From Sphingomonas sp. Leaf339 (GTDB taxonomy: Bacteria; Pseudomonadota; Alphaproteobacteria; Sphingomonadales; Sphingomonadaceae), in NCBI RefSeq assembly GCF_001426195.1, contig NZ_LMRS01000034.1:1-64000 (forward strand): DNA of 64,000 nucleotides. The letters are read 5' to 3'. This document shows, piece by piece, positions 8,911 through 20,998 of the stretch; the first letter of the stretch is position 1; each line of letters starts with the position of its first letter. The notes beneath the pieces are model-generated. The model saw nothing but the letters and a program-made list of their open reading frames with translations. It searched no databases and had not been told where the DNA came from. The position numbers were made by a program, and so were the translations under genes.

Positions 8911-9111
8911 TTACTTCGCGGGGGCAGCGGAACGCTGCGCCTGCATGGTCTTGATGCGAGCGATGTCACGACGGACCTCGCGGACGCGGCTCGGCTTTTC
9001 CAGCTGGTTCGTCGCCGCCTGAAAGCGGAGATTGAACTGCTCGCGCTTCAACTCGCCCAGGCTCTCGCCCAGCTGGTCGTCGCTCTTGCCGGTGAAATCA
9101 GTCTTGGCCAT
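8911..9111 (-). CDS. rpmC: 50S ribosomal protein L29
   Basis: L29, a small two-helix protein at the exit tunnel where trigger factor and SRP dock; 66 aa. I use the ATG at 9111 ([14 protein letters not shown]). The family core [20 protein letters not shown] and [14 protein letters not shown] is complete. It lies directly after rplP. Confidence 0.94.
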   Translation of the reverse strand: MAKTDFTGKSDDQLGESLGELKREQFNLRFQAATNQLEKPSRVREVRRDIARIKTMQAQRSAAPAK

Positions 9112-9112
9112 G

Positions 9113-9547
9113 TTACTCGCCTCCGAGATGCGAGGTGTCGCCGAGGCGGGCAACGACCTTTACCTTGATCGGCAGCTTCATCGCCGCCCGCTCAAACGCC
9201 TCGGCGGCGATCTTGCCTTCGACGCCGTCGAGCTCGAACAGGATCCGGCCCGGCTTAACGCGTGCGGCCCAGAATTCCGGCGAACCTTTGCCCGAGCCCA
9301 TGCGGACTTCGGCCGGCTTGCCCGAGACGGGAACGTCCGGGAAGATGCGGATCCACAAACGTCCCTGACGCTTGATATGACGCGTGATCGCGCGGCGAGC
9401 CGCCTCGATTTGGCGCGCGGTGATCCGCTCCGGCTCCATGGCCTTCAGGCCATATGATCCGAAATTCAGCGCAAAGCCGCTCTTGGCATCGCCAGAGATC
9501 TTGCCCTTGAATGCCTTGCGGAACTTGGTCTTTTTCGGTTGCAGCAT
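9113..9547 (-). CDS. rplP: 50S ribosomal protein L16
   Basis: L16, near the A site and needed for peptidyl transferase centre organisation; 144 aa. It begins [15 protein letters not shown] and has [20 protein letters not shown]. The [19 protein letters not shown] segment and the C-terminal [17 protein letters not shown] also match the family. The gene sits between rpsC and rpmC. Confidence 0.96.
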   Translation of the reverse strand: MLQPKKTKFRKAFKGKISGDAKSGFALNFGSYGLKAMEPERITARQIEAARRAITRHIKRQGRLWIRIFPDVPVSGKPAEVRMGSGKGSPEFWAARVKPGRILFELDGVEGKIAAEAFERAAMKLPIKVKVVARLGDTSHLGGE

Positions 9548-9562
9548 GTCTGTTCCTGCCCC

Positions 9563-10270
9563 TTAGCGGCGATCGTCGCGCGCAGGGCGCACACCGGATG
9601 TTTGAGCCTCCATCATCAGCCGGTCGGTCGCCATCGGATCATGGCCGAGAATCTCGCCCTTGAAGACCCAGACCTTGACGCCGCAAACACCGTAAGAGGT
9701 GTGTGCCGTCGCCTCGGCATAGTCGATGTTGGCGCGCAGCGTATGCAGCGGCACGCGACCTTCACGATAGCTCTCTGACCGTGCGATTTCCGCACCGCCG
9801 AGCCGACCACCGCAATATACGCGAATGCCGTCGGCACCCAGGCGCATCGCAGACTGCACGGCCCGCTTCATCGCCCGGCGGAACGCGATACGGCGCTCCA
9901 ACTGGTCGGCGATGCCCTGCGCCACGAGACGCGCATCGACTTCCGGCTTGCGGATTTCGACGATGTTGAGCGAGACGTCGGACGAGGTCATCGCCCCGAT
10001 CGTCTTGCGCAGCTTCTCGATGTCGCCACCCTTCTTGCCGATGATCACGCCCGGGCGTGCAGCGAAGATCGAGATACGCGCCAGCTTGGCCGGACGCTCG
10101 ATGACCACCTTGGAGATCGCAGCCTGCGGCAGCGTCTTCATGATGTAGGTGCGGATCTTCAGATCCTCGAGCAGCAGCCGACCATAGTCGGCGCCCTCGG
10201 CGAACCAGCGGCTGTCCCAGGTGCGGTTGATCTGCAACCGCATCCCGATCGGGTTGCTCTTGTGACCCAT
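9563..10270 (-). CDS. rpsC: 30S ribosomal protein S3
   Basis: S3, at the mRNA entry tunnel with helicase activity in the E. coli ribosome; 235 aa. The N-terminus [20 protein letters not shown] is followed by a KH domain with the motif [15 protein letters not shown]. The C-terminal domain has [20 protein letters not shown]. It overlaps the rplV stop by one base at 10270. Confidence 0.97.
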   Translation of the reverse strand: MGHKSNPIGMRLQINRTWDSRWFAEGADYGRLLLEDLKIRTYIMKTLPQAAISKVVIERPAKLARISIFAARPGVIIGKKGGDIEKLRKTIGAMTSSDVSLNIVEIRKPEVDARLVAQGIADQLERRIAFRRAMKRAVQSAMRLGADGIRVYCGGRLGGAEIARSESYREGRVPLHTLRANIDYAEATAHTSYGVCGVKVWVFKGEILGHDPMATDRLMMEAQTSGVRPARDDRR

Positions 10271-10647
10271 TATGCTTCTTCCTGCTCGCGCACGACGATG
10301 CGCAGACGGCTGAACGGCTTCAGGATGCGCGTCGACTTGCCGCGACCGCGGGTCGCGAAACGCTTCATCGTGATCGACTTGCCAACCGATGCCTCGGCGA
10401 CGACGAGCGCGTCGACATCGAGGTTGTGGTTGTTTTCCGCATTGGCGATGGCCGAGGCCAGCACCTTGCGCGCGTCGATCGCCATGCCCTTGGACGAGAA
10501 AGCGAGGATGTTCATCGCATCCGACGCCTTCTTGCCGCGGATGAGACCGGCGACAAGGTTGAGCTTCTGGGCCGATCCGCGAATCTGCGTACCGACCGAC
10601 AATGCTTCCTTGTCGCCGACCTTACGGGGAGCTGCTTGCTTGGACAT
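10270..10647 (-). CDS. rplV: 50S ribosomal protein L22
   Basis: L22, 125 aa, whose beta-hairpin lines the exit tunnel and is a known site of macrolide-resistance changes. Family regions seen are [20 protein letters not shown] and [17 protein letters not shown]. The [19 protein letters not shown] end covers the hairpin and last strand. It overlaps both neighbours by one base. Confidence 0.96.
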   Translation of the reverse strand: MSKQAAPRKVGDKEALSVGTQIRGSAQKLNLVAGLIRGKKASDAMNILAFSSKGMAIDARKVLASAIANAENNHNLDVDALVVAEASVGKSITMKRFATRGRGKSTRILKPFSRLRIVVREQEEA

Positions 10648-10922
10648 CAGCGCTTGCCCTTCTTGTCCGCGGCGTGGCCGGGGAAGTAGCGCGTCGGCGC
10701 GAACTCACCCAACTTCATGCCGACCATGTCTTCGTTAACCGAGACGGGAACGAACTTGCGGCCGTTGTAGACATTGAACGTGAGCCCAACGAATGACGGC
10801 AGGATCGTGGAGCGACGCGACCAGGTCTTGATCGGTGCACGGCCACCGGCATCCTGTGCCGCTTCGGCCTTCTTCAGAAGGCTCAGTTCGACGAACGGGC
10901 CCTTCCAGACTGAACGAGCCAT
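10647..10922 (-). CDS. rpsS: 30S ribosomal protein S19
   Basis: S19, in the small-subunit head, 91 aa. It begins [20 protein letters not shown] and contains [18 protein letters not shown] and the family end [20 protein letters not shown]. It lies 3 bases after rplB. Confidence 0.96.
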   Translation of the reverse strand: MARSVWKGPFVELSLLKKAEAAQDAGGRAPIKTWSRRSTILPSFVGLTFNVYNGRKFVPVSVNEDMVGMKLGEFAPTRYFPGHAADKKGKR

Positions 10923-10925
10923 GTG

Positions 10926-11765
10926 TTAGCCCTTCCTCTTCGTCGAATGACGCGACCGGATGATCATCTTGTCGGTCGACTTGTTGTGACGGGTGCGTGC
11001 ACCCTTCGTCGGCTTGCCCCAAGGCGTAACCGGATGACGGCCACCCGAGGTCCGGCCTTCGCCACCGCCATGCGGATGGTCGACCGGGTTCTTGGCGACG
11101 CCGCGCGTGAGCGGACGCTTGCCCATCCAGCGCGAACGACCTGCCTTGCCGAGGTTCTGGTTCTGGTTGTCCGGGTTCGACACCGCACCGACCGTCGCCA
11201 TGCACTCGCCATGGATATAGCGCTGCTCGCCTGAGTTCAGACGAACGATCACCATGCCGCGATCACGACCGACGACCTGCACGTACGTACCGGCCGAACG
11301 GGCGATCTGGCCGCCCTTCATTGGCTTCATCTCCACATTGTGGACGATGGTGCCAACGGGGACCTGGCCCAGCTCCATGGCGTTGCCGGGCTTCACGTCG
11401 GTCTTCTTTGCCGCAAGCACCTTGTCACCAACCGCAAGACGCTGCGGCGCGATGATGTAGTTCTGCTCGCCATCGGCATAGCTGACCAGCGCGATGAACG
11501 CAGTACGGTTGGGATCATATTCCAGCCGCTCGACGGTACCCTCGGAGTCCCACTTGCGACGCTTGAAGTCGATGAAGCGGTACTTCTGCTTGTGACCACC
11601 CGCGATGCCGCGGCTGGTCACATGGCCCTTGTTGTTGCGGCCACCGGTCTTGGACTTACCCTCGGTAAGCGCCTTGACCGGCTTGCCCTTCCAGAGCTGC
11701 GACTTGTCGACCAGAACGAGGCCGCGCTGCGCGGGCGTCGTCGGGTTATATTGCTTGAGTGCCAT
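10926..11765 (-). CDS. rplB: 50S ribosomal protein L2
   Basis: L2, one of the most conserved large-subunit proteins, needed for subunit joining and peptidyl transfer; 279 aa. It shows [20 protein letters not shown] at the N-terminus and [17 protein letters not shown] in the middle. The C-terminal signature [17 protein letters not shown] includes the critical HPHGGG loop. It lies between rplW and rpsS. Confidence 0.97.
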   Translation of the reverse strand: MALKQYNPTTPAQRGLVLVDKSQLWKGKPVKALTEGKSKTGGRNNKGHVTSRGIAGGHKQKYRFIDFKRRKWDSEGTVERLEYDPNRTAFIALVSYADGEQNYIIAPQRLAVGDKVLAAKKTDVKPGNAMELGQVPVGTIVHNVEMKPMKGGQIARSAGTYVQVVGRDRGMVIVRLNSGEQRYIHGECMATVGAVSNPDNQNQNLGKAGRSRWMGKRPLTRGVAKNPVDHPHGGGEGRTSGGRHPVTPWGKPTKGARTRHNKSTDKMIIRSRHSTKRKG

Positions 11766-11771
11766 GTTCCC

Positions 11772-12086
11772 TTAGACCCCCGTCGTCACGTCGATCGACT
11801 GACCGTCAGCGAGCGTGACGATCGCCTTCTTCATGTCGGACTTCGTGTAGGGCGTGCCCTTCCACTTCTTGGTCTTGCCCTTCTGGACGATCGTGTTCAC
11901 GCCAAGGACCTTGACGTTGAACAGCGCCTCGACGGCGGCCTTGATCTCGGGCTTGGTGGCATCGTTCGCCACCTTGAACACGACGGCGTTCTGCTCGGAC
12001 AGCAGGGTCGCCTTCTCGGTGATGTGCGGCGCAACGATCACGTCGTAATGACGGATGTCGATCCCCGCCTTCTGCGGCTTAGCCAT
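11772..12086 (-). CDS. rplW: 50S ribosomal protein L23
   Basis: L23, at the tunnel exit, the docking site for trigger factor and SRP; 104 aa. The family segments [20 protein letters not shown] and [20 protein letters not shown] are clear, ending in the Lys-rich loop and the last strand. It overlaps the rplD end by 8 bases. Confidence 0.96.
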   Translation of the reverse strand: MAKPQKAGIDIRHYDVIVAPHITEKATLLSEQNAVVFKVANDATKPEIKAAVEALFNVKVLGVNTIVQKGKTKKWKGTPYTKSDMKKAIVTLADGQSIDVTTGV

Positions 12087-12705
12087 TGAAGCGCGCCTCC
12101 AGCTTCTCGACCGCCGAGCGCGTTAGCACCAGCGTGTCTGCCTTGATAATGTCGTACACGTTGGCACCGACGGCGGGAAGAATGTCGATCTCGTGTAGGT
12201 TGCCGGCGGCAAATGCGAACGAGGTGTCGACCAGATCGCCGTCGATGACGAGCGCACGCTTGCCAAAGCCGAGCCTGGCGAGATCGCCCTTCAGCGTCTT
12301 CGTCTTGCCGCCCTCGACCGCCAAGCTGTCCATGACCACCAGCGAGCCGCCCTTGGCGTGACTCGACAGGGCCATCTTCAGACCCAGCGCCCGAATTTTC
12401 TTGTTCAGCGATGGGTTGAAGTCACGGACGCGAGCGCCGTGAGCCTTACCACCGCCGATGAAGACGGGGGCGCGACGATCGCCGTGACGAGCCGTGCCGC
12501 CACCCTTCTGGCGACCAAACTTCTTACCCGTACGAGCGACATCGGCACGCTCACGCGTACCACGTGCCGTCTCACGACGCTTTTCCAGCTGCCAAGTGAT
12601 GACGCGGTGCAGGATGTCGGCGCGCGGATCGAGGCCGAAAACCTCGTCGTGGAGCTCGATGTCCGCTGCGTCGTTACCGGCGAAGGACTTGACTGTGACC
12701 TTCAC
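12079..12705 (-). CDS. rplD: 50S ribosomal protein L4
   Basis: L4, 208 aa, an assembly protein whose loop reaches the exit tunnel. In E. coli it represses the S10 operon through the rpsJ leader. It has [24 protein letters not shown] tunnel-loop sequence (here [20 protein letters not shown]) and [20 protein letters not shown]. The C-terminal half ends [11 protein letters not shown]. It lies 4 bases after rplC. No L4-type leader structure could be confirmed by eye upstream of rpsJ. Confidence 0.95.
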   Translation of the reverse strand: MKVTVKSFAGNDAADIELHDEVFGLDPRADILHRVITWQLEKRRETARGTRERADVARTGKKFGRQKGGGTARHGDRRAPVFIGGGKAHGARVRDFNPSLNKKIRALGLKMALSSHAKGGSLVVMDSLAVEGGKTKTLKGDLARLGFGKRALVIDGDLVDTSFAFAAGNLHEIDILPAVGANVYDIIKADTLVLTRSAVEKLEARFNG

Positions 12706-12709
12706 GTGC

Positions 12710-13444
12710 TCAGCCCTCCTGGCTCGAAGCGGCTTCCGGAGCAGGCTCGGCAGAAGCGGTGTTGGTGGTGGCGACCTTCAGGCCGGCGGGCGTCGGCGCA
12801 TCGGCATGGCGCGCGGTCTTCACCGCGTCCTTGACGAACAACCAACCACCCTTCGATCCCGGCACGGAGCCCTTCACGAAGATCAGACCGCGCTCTGCGT
12901 CGGTCGATACGATCTCGAGGTTCTGCTGGGTGCGATACTTGTCACCCATGTGGCCGGCCATCTTCTTGTTCTTAAAGACCTTGCCCGGATCCTGCCGCTG
13001 ACCGGTCGAACCGAGCGAGCGGTGCGAAACGGAAACGCCGTGGGTGGCGCGCAGACCCCCGAAGTTCCAGCGCTTCATGCCACCCGCAAAGCCCTTACCC
13101 TGGGTACGACCCTGGATATCAACATACTGCCCTGCGACGAAATGATCCGCCGAAAGCTCTGCGCCGACGTCGAGGAGGTTATCCTCGGTCACGCGGAACT
13201 CAGCGAGAACAGCCTTGGGCTCAACTTCGGCCTTGCCGAAGTGGCCGCGCTGCGGCTTGGCGACATTCTTTGCCTTCGCGACGCCAGCACCAAGCTGAAC
13301 GGCGGTATAGCCATCGATATTCTGTTCGCGGCGGGAAACGACCTGCAAGCCTTCAAGCTGCAGTACGGTAACCGGCACATGCCGACCATCGTCCTGGAAC
13401 AGGCGGGTCATCCCCATCTTCTTCGCGATCACGCCGGTACGCAT
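12710..13444 (-). CDS. rplC: 50S ribosomal protein L3
   Basis: L3, 244 aa, an assembly initiator reaching the peptidyl transferase centre. It begins [20 protein letters not shown] and contains [20 protein letters not shown]. It has the glutaminyl/His loop [20 protein letters not shown]. It is about 35 residues longer than E. coli L3 because of a Pro/Ala/Glu-rich C-terminal tail ending AASSQEG. A 212-base gap with a strong stem-loop separates it from rpsJ, which is unusual. Confidence 0.96.
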   Translation of the reverse strand: MRTGVIAKKMGMTRLFQDDGRHVPVTVLQLEGLQVVSRREQNIDGYTAVQLGAGVAKAKNVAKPQRGHFGKAEVEPKAVLAEFRVTEDNLLDVGAELSADHFVAGQYVDIQGRTQGKGFAGGMKRWNFGGLRATHGVSVSHRSLGSTGQRQDPGKVFKNKKMAGHMGDKYRTQQNLEIVSTDAERGLIFVKGSVPGSKGGWLFVKDAVKTARHADAPTPAGLKVATTNTASAEPAPEAASSQEG

Positions 13445-13617
13445 GATCCATACTCCTCACAGAGGCACCGTCGGACCATTCCGCCGATGCGTGTCAGCCC
13501 GGAATTGCGAAGCGAGCCCCCGTCCCGGGCTGGTTATTCGTAGCGGTAAGGCAACGAACGTGACGGGAGACGCTGGCCCGGCGACCGAGGCCGCCGGCGG
13601 TATCTCAAGATGCCGTA

Positions 13618-13647
13618 ACGCCGCGGGACCAGAGTCGACCGCGGCGT
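13618..13647 (-). other. Stem-loop just after rpsJ, before rplC
   Basis: A perfect 9-bp GC-rich stem, ACGCCGCGG (13618-13626) with CCGCGGCGT (13639-13647), and a 12-base loop. It lies 9 bases beyond the rpsJ stop in transcription order. No T-run follows, so it is not a classical terminator. It may be an RNA processing or regulatory element within the S10 transcript; a role is not proven. Confidence 0.45.
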
Positions 13648-13656
13648 GCAAGCCCC

Positions 13657-13965
13657 TTAAGCGAGCTTGATCTCGACGTCAACGCCTGCGGCGAGGTCGA
13701 GCTTCATCAAAGCGTCGACGGTTTGTGGTGTCGGCTGCACGATGTCCAGCATGCGCTTGTAGGTGCGGACCTCGAACTGCTCGCGCGACTTCTTGTCGAT
13801 GTGCGGGCCACGGTTGACCGTGAACTTCTCGATACGCGTCGGAAGCGGAATCGGACCGCGGATGAGCGCGCCGGTGCGGCGTGCGGTGTCGGCGATATCG
13901 CCCGTCGCCTGATCGAGCACGCGATGGTCGAACGCCTTCAGACGAATGCGGATGTTGCTGTCCAT
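13657..13965 (-). CDS. rpsJ: 30S ribosomal protein S10
   Basis: S10 (NusE), 102 aa, a small-subunit protein that also joins the antitermination complex with NusB. The start is the ATG at 13965 ([20 protein letters not shown]). The upstream in-frame residues are not family-like. Conserved [20 protein letters not shown] and the C-terminal [15 protein letters not shown] end (here [12 protein letters not shown]) are present. It heads the S10 segment, after a strong terminator that follows tuf. Confidence 0.96.
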   Translation of the reverse strand: MDSNIRIRLKAFDHRVLDQATGDIADTARRTGALIRGPIPLPTRIEKFTVNRGPHIDKKSREQFEVRTYKRMLDIVQPTPQTVDALMKLDLAAGVDVEIKLA

Positions 13966-14066
13966 GATCCCTACCGATGCGAAAGAGCGGGCCGCCAAGC
14001 GGCTCTTGGTGATTAATAAATTCGGATGGCAACCAGACCGCCAGAGCGACGGACATGGCTTCCATT

Positions 14067-14103
14067 AAAACGAAATGGCCGACCCCGTCGCCGGGGCCGG
14101 CCA
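14067..14103 (-). terminator. Intrinsic terminator after tuf
   Basis: The stem TGGCCG-A-CCCCG (from 14076) pairs with CGGGG-C-CGGCCA (to 14103) around a short GCGA-type loop. On the minus strand it is followed by TTTCGTTTT. It ends the str transcript and separates it from the S10 segment starting at rpsJ. Confidence 0.8.
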
Positions 14104-14124
14104 CTCCGAACGCCTGCGCCTATA

Positions 14125-15318
<1,194 letters not shown>

Positions 15319-15417
15319 TTTCCTACCTTCTGATTCGAATTCGGTGCCGCCGAGGCCACGCGAACGCGGCCCCATAACGACTGATTGATGGTTACGCCAG
15401 CCCTGCGCCGAAGCGCG

Positions 15418-17514
<2,097 letters not shown>

Positions 17515-17534
17515 GATCGTATTTCCTTAGCGAT

Positions 17535-17565
17535 GTGGGGAGCAGGCACATGGCCGGCTCCCCAC
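17535..17565 (-). other. Perfect 9-bp stem-loop between rpsG and fusA
   Basis: GTGGGGAGC (17535-17543) pairs perfectly with GCTCCCCAC (17557-17565) around a 13-base loop. On the minus strand the AAGGAAA ribosome binding site of fusA follows within about 10 bases. No T-run is present. It could adjust fusA translation or mark RNA processing, and S7-mediated control is one possibility. No direct evidence. Confidence 0.5.
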
Positions 17566-17596
17566 GATATAGGTTAGATTAAAGGCGCTTCCAACC

Positions 17597-18067
17597 CTAC
17601 CAGCGGTAGTGGCTGAATGCACGGTTCGCTTCAGCCATGCGATGCGTGTCTTCGCGCTTCTTTACCGCGTTGCCGCGGTTATTAGACGCGTCGAGCAATT
17701 CGCCGGACAGGCGCGCCGACATGGTGTTCTCGCTGCGGTTGCGGGCTGCGGTGATCAGCCAACGGATCGCCAGTGCCTGCGCACGCTCAGGACGCACCTC
17801 GACAGGAACCTGGTAGGTCGCACCACCGACGCGGCGCGAACGGACCTCGATGCCCGGCTTGATGTTGTTCAGGGCGTCGTGAAACACGCCGATCGGCTCG
17901 CGCTTGGCGCGCTGCTCGACGGTTTCCATTGCACCGTAAACGATCAGTTCCGCGACGGACTTCTTGCCGTCCAGCATGACCGAATTCATGAACTTCGACA
18001 GAACCTCATCCCCGAACTTGGGATCAGGCAGGATGACCCGCTTTTCGGGACGACGACGACGTGCCAT
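17597..18067 (-). CDS. rpsG: 30S ribosomal protein S7
   Basis: S7, a primary 16S rRNA binder organising the head, 156 aa. It begins [20 protein letters not shown] and shows [20 protein letters not shown]. It ends [15 protein letters not shown] before TAG. The amber stop matters here: it shows that TAG is used as a real stop in an essential gene. That weighs against general amber suppression in this organism. Confidence 0.97.
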   Translation of the reverse strand: MARRRRPEKRVILPDPKFGDEVLSKFMNSVMLDGKKSVAELIVYGAMETVEQRAKREPIGVFHDALNNIKPGIEVRSRRVGGATYQVPVEVRPERAQALAIRWLITAARNRSENTMSARLSGELLDASNNRGNAVKKREDTHRMAEANRAFSHYRW

Positions 18068-18117
18068 TTCAAATTCCTTCTAACTTCAGCCGTTGGTGAC
18101 GAAACGAGTTCGTCGGC

Positions 18118-18489
18118 TTACTTCGGACGCTTTGCGCCGTACTTGGAACGCGACTGACGCCGGTCCTTCACACCCTGTGTATCGAGCACGCCGCGAAGGA
18201 CGTGGTAACGGACACCGGGAAGATCGCGAACACGACCGCCACGGATCAGGACCACGGAGTGCTCCTGAAGGTTATGGCCTTCGCCCGGAATGTAGCTGAT
18301 GACTTCGCGTTGGTTGGTCAGGCGAACCTTGGCGACCTTGCGCAGAGCCGAGTTCGGCTTCTTCGGGGTCGTCGTGTACACGCGGGTGCAAACGCCACGC
18401 TTCTGCGGGTTTGCTTCCATCGCAGGGACCTTGGACTTGGCCTTCTGCGGATCGCGGCCCTTGCGGACCAGCTGGTTGATCGTGGGCAT
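18118..18489 (-). CDS. rpsL: 30S ribosomal protein S12 (Arg at position 88)
   Basis: S12 of the decoding centre, 123 aa from the ATG at 18489 ([18 protein letters not shown]). The conserved [13 protein letters not shown] loop keeps Lys43. In the second loop, [13 protein letters not shown] then [13 protein letters not shown], residue 88 is Arg (CGC), where E. coli and most bacteria have Lys. Lys88Arg (Lys87 without Met) is a known streptomycin-resistance change in other species. Its effect here is an inference. The gene heads the str operon, with a terminator-like hairpin in its leader. Confidence 0.97.
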   Translation of the reverse strand: MPTINQLVRKGRDPQKAKSKVPAMEANPQKRGVCTRVYTTTPKKPNSALRKVAKVRLTNQREVISYIPGEGHNLQEHSVVLIRGGRVRDLPGVRYHVLRGVLDTQGVKDRRQSRSKYGAKRPK

Positions 18490-18545
18490 TGAAGCCTTCA
18501 CCTTTCAGATGGTTACTTTGCTGGAGCCATCACGCCCTAGAATAC

Positions 18546-18583
18546 AAAAAGAGCCTGCCAGCGACGCTTGCGTCGCCCGAGGC
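18546..18583 (-). terminator. Terminator-like hairpin in the rpsL leader
   Basis: The inner stem GCGACGC/GCGTCGC (18561-18567 with 18570-18576) is extended by GCCT/AGGC (18553-18556 with 18580-18583). On the minus strand it is followed by TCTTTTTG. No minus-strand gene lies upstream for kilobases except past 22165. It therefore looks like an attenuator in the str-operon leader or a relic terminator from an older gene order. Confidence 0.45.
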
Positions 18584-18740
18584 CCGTTCAAATCCCAGCA
18601 ATGTTCAAGCATGCCTTTGGGGAACGAGCCCCCGAATGCAGGCGCTGCCTATACGCACGAGGTCCGGACAGGTCAACCGACCGTCGGCTGCCTATCCCCG
18701 ACAACTCAGGAAAGATGCGCGGCGGGATGACGAAGACCGC

Positions 18741-18769
18741 TTGCCCCATTCGATCGATGCCGGTAATGG
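18741..18769 (+). promoter_or_regulatory. Possible tRNA-Trp promoter
   Basis: TTGCCC (18741-18746) and TAATGG (18764-18769) are separated by 17 bases and end 12 bases before the tRNA. The match to the -35/-10 consensus is modest, so this is a suggestion only. Confidence 0.3.
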
Positions 18770-18781
18770 CCCGAACCACAC

Positions 18782-18858
18782 AGGGGTGTAGCTCAGTTGG
18801 TTAGAGCGTCGGTCTCCAAAACCGAAGGCCCTCGGTTCGAGTCCGAGCTCCCCTGCCA
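18782..18858 (+). tRNA. tRNA-Trp (anticodon CCA)
   Basis: A 77-nt cloverleaf with encoded CCA. The D stem is GCTC/GAGC and the anticodon stem TCGGT/ACCGA, with loop CTCCAAA giving anticodon CCA. The T stem is CTCGG/CCGAG with loop TTCGAGT, and the variable loop has 5 nt. The acceptor stem AGGGGTG/CTCCCCT pairs except for a U6-U67 opposition. In many alphaproteobacteria tRNA-Trp precedes secE-nusG; here it is divergent from rpsL and followed by a sugar locus. Confidence 0.93.
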
Positions 18859-19032
18859 CTATCCCGGCACAACCGGTTGATAAATTTGCACCAAGCAACA
18901 CCTCCCGGATCGTCACCATATTAGCCGCTGTGTGATTGAGCGCCGGCGGTATCGATGCATCTTGATGACCAAAGCCCGGCCGGACTGGTACCGGCGTTTC
19001 ATCACCCGAACTACCGGCATGAGGAAACCGAT

Positions 19033-19782
19033 GTGATCCGCCTGGAAGTATGTGTCGAAGATTTGGCCGGCATCGATGCCGCCATCGCCGGCGGCGCCGA
19101 CCGAATCGAATTGTGCAGCGCGCTAACGGTCGGTGGATTGACGCCCGCCACATCGCTGATTCGCACCGCCGCCAACATCCCCCTGCCCGTTCATCTCTTG
19201 TGTCGGCCGCGTGCGGGCGGCTTCGTTTACACGGTGGCGGAACAGGCCTTGGTGGCAGATGATATCAGGATCGCCGCTGACGCCGGTCTGGCGGGCGCGG
19301 TCATCGGCGCAAGTCATTCGCGCGGCGGTCTAGACACGTCGCTGCTCGCCGAATGGGTAGCGCTGGCCCGGTCGCTAGCGATCGATCGCGGCAAACCGCT
19401 GTCCTTGACGCTGCACCGCGCCTTCGATCTCTGCCCGGACCTGACCGAAGCCCTCGACGAGGCAATCGCACTCGGATTCGATCGCATCCTGACATCGGGC
19501 GGCACACCGAAAGCGATCGACGGCATCGCCACGCTTACCCATCTCCACATGCGGGCCGCCGGCCGGATCGGCATCCTGCCGGGCAGTGGGATCGATCCGA
19601 CGACGCTTCCCGCCATCCTCGCGACGGGTGTCGACGAGGTCCACGCCTCCTGCCGACGGCCCGTGACCGAACGAGTTGAGGAGATGACGGAACGCCGCTT
19701 CGGCTTCATCGCTGATCCCAACTTGGGAACCAATGCCAGTGCTGTCGCGGCCATCAAGGCAATGTTAAGGGCGCATGAATAG
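19033..19782 (+). CDS. cutC: CutC-family TIM-barrel protein
   Basis: A 249-aa member of the CutC family (TIM-barrel). The family opening is recognisable as IRLEVCVEDLAGIDAAIAGG, then ADRIELCSALTVGGLTP. GFDRILTSGGTPKAIDG and LPGSGIDPTTLPAI follow. I choose the GTG at 19033, with AGGA 7 bases before it, because the family begins here; a longer ATG frame starts at 18955. The family was named for copper tolerance, but that role has been disputed and the true activity is unclear. Its place just before GlcNAc-6-P genes suggests a part in sugar metabolism (inference). It ends in TAG. Confidence 0.85.
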   Translation: MIRLEVCVEDLAGIDAAIAGGADRIELCSALTVGGLTPATSLIRTAANIPLPVHLLCRPRAGGFVYTVAEQALVADDIRIAADAGLAGAVIGASHSRGGLDTSLLAEWVALARSLAIDRGKPLSLTLHRAFDLCPDLTEALDEAIALGFDRILTSGGTPKAIDGIATLTHLHMRAAGRIGILPGSGIDPTTLPAILATGVDEVHASCRRPVTERVEEMTERRFGFIADPNLGTNASAVAAIKAMLRAHE

Positions 19783-19790
19783 CGCTTGTA

Positions 19791-19804
19791 TGATACCAAT
19801 CTAT
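19791..19804. promoter_or_regulatory. Candidate GntR (NagR-like) half-site
   Basis: Read on the minus strand this is ATAGATTGGTATCA. It shares the ATTGGT core with the site at 26014-26026 near the gntR gene, and resembles the ATTGGTATAGA-type half-site of NagR/YvoA regulators. It lies about 130 bases before the deaminase start. No full palindrome is evident, so the call is tentative. Confidence 0.35.
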
Positions 19805-19933
19805 GACTTAGCAAATGCCGGACGGGGGTTTGCGGTTGCCGGATCGTCCGATGGTCATGTCCTGCGGGTAGTTGCCGATCTGCCTGCCTGACGGATGTGG
19901 CCCCGACCGCCACTCGATTCGAAGGAGCCTTGG

Positions 19934-20998
19934 GTGATTGCCATGACCGACCCGTCCACCGCTACCGCGCCCGAATCCACGTTGATGTTCCGTGAGGCGG
20001 CGGAGGCCGGGGCCGCCGTGTCGCGCATGCTCGCCGCCAACACCGCCGCATTGACCGCGCTGGGCGAACGCCTCCGCGTCACGCCGCCCGCCGTCGTCGT
20101 CACCTGCGCTCGCGGATCATCGGACCATGCGGCGACTTATGGCAAATATCTGATCGAGACGATGACGGGTGTACCCGTCGCGTCGGCCGCGCCGTCGGTC
20201 GCCTCGATCTATGCCGCAGCCCCCGCCAAGGGGTCGATCGGCATGCTGTGTATTGCGATCTCGCAGAGCGGCCGCAGCCCCGATCTGCTCGCCACCGTCG
20301 CGACGTACAAGGCCGCCGGGGCGCATGTCGTCGCGCTGGTAAACGACGAAACGTCGCCGCTGGCCGAAACGGCGGATACGCTGATCGCGCTGAAGGCCGG
20401 ACCCGAAAAGTCGGTCGCGGCCACCAAGTCCTACATCGCCGCCCTTGCCGCCCTCAGCGCCATCGTCGCACACTGGTCCGACGACGATGCCCTGACCGAT
20501 GCGGTCGCGACCTTGCCGACCCGCCTCGAACAGGCTTGGGCGCTCGAATGGACCGGGATGGCCGCAATGCTCCACGATGCGCGCAACCTGTTCGTGATCG
20601 GTCGCGGTCTCGGCTACGGAATCGCGCAGGAAGCGGCACTAAAACTGAAGGAAACCTGCGCGTTGCACGCGGAAGCGTTCAGCGCGGCCGAGGTACGCCA
20701 CGGACCGATGGCGATCGTCAACGACGGATTCCCCGTCATCGCCTTCGCCACGTCCGACACCGCAGGTGACGGCGTGCGCGACGCCGCCGCCGAGTTCGCC
20801 GCCCGCGGCGCGCATGTCGCACTGGCCGATGCCGGCGCGAATGGCGGCGGTGACGCCCCCGCCCTCGCCGCCCATCCCGCGATCGAACCGATCCTGATGA
20901 TCCAGAGCTTCTATCGCATGGCCAACGCCCTGTCGCTCGCACGCGGCCTCAACCCGGACGCGCCGCAGCATCTCAGCAAGGTTACCCGCACGCTATGA
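19934..20998 (+). CDS. SIS-domain glucosamine-6-phosphate deaminase (NagB-II type)
   Basis: A two-SIS-domain sugar isomerase, about 354 aa, homologous to the C-terminal half of GlmS and to NagB-II/AgaS deaminases. The expected reaction is glucosamine-6-P to fructose-6-P plus ammonia. Sugar-phosphate-binding motifs are CARGSSDHAATYGK and AISQSGRSPDLL in the first domain. The second has GRGLGYGIAQEAALKLKETC with AEVRHGPMAIV. No N-terminal glutaminase domain is present, so it is not GlmS. GAAGGAG at 19921-19927 favours GTG 19934, with ATG 19943 as the alternative. It overlaps nagA by 4 bases, consistent with a GlcNAc catabolic operon. Confidence 0.88.
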   Translation: MIAMTDPSTATAPESTLMFREAAEAGAAVSRMLAANTAALTALGERLRVTPPAVVVTCARGSSDHAATYGKYLIETMTGVPVASAAPSVASIYAAAPAKGSIGMLCIAISQSGRSPDLLATVATYKAAGAHVVALVNDETSPLAETADTLIALKAGPEKSVAATKSYIAALAALSAIVAHWSDDDALTDAVATLPTRLEQAWALEWTGMAAMLHDARNLFVIGRGLGYGIAQEAALKLKETCALHAEAFSAAEVRHGPMAIVNDGFPVIAFATSDTAGDGVRDAAAEFAARGAHVALADAGANGGGDAPALAAHPAIEPILMIQSFYRMANALSLARGLNPDAPQHLSKVTRTL

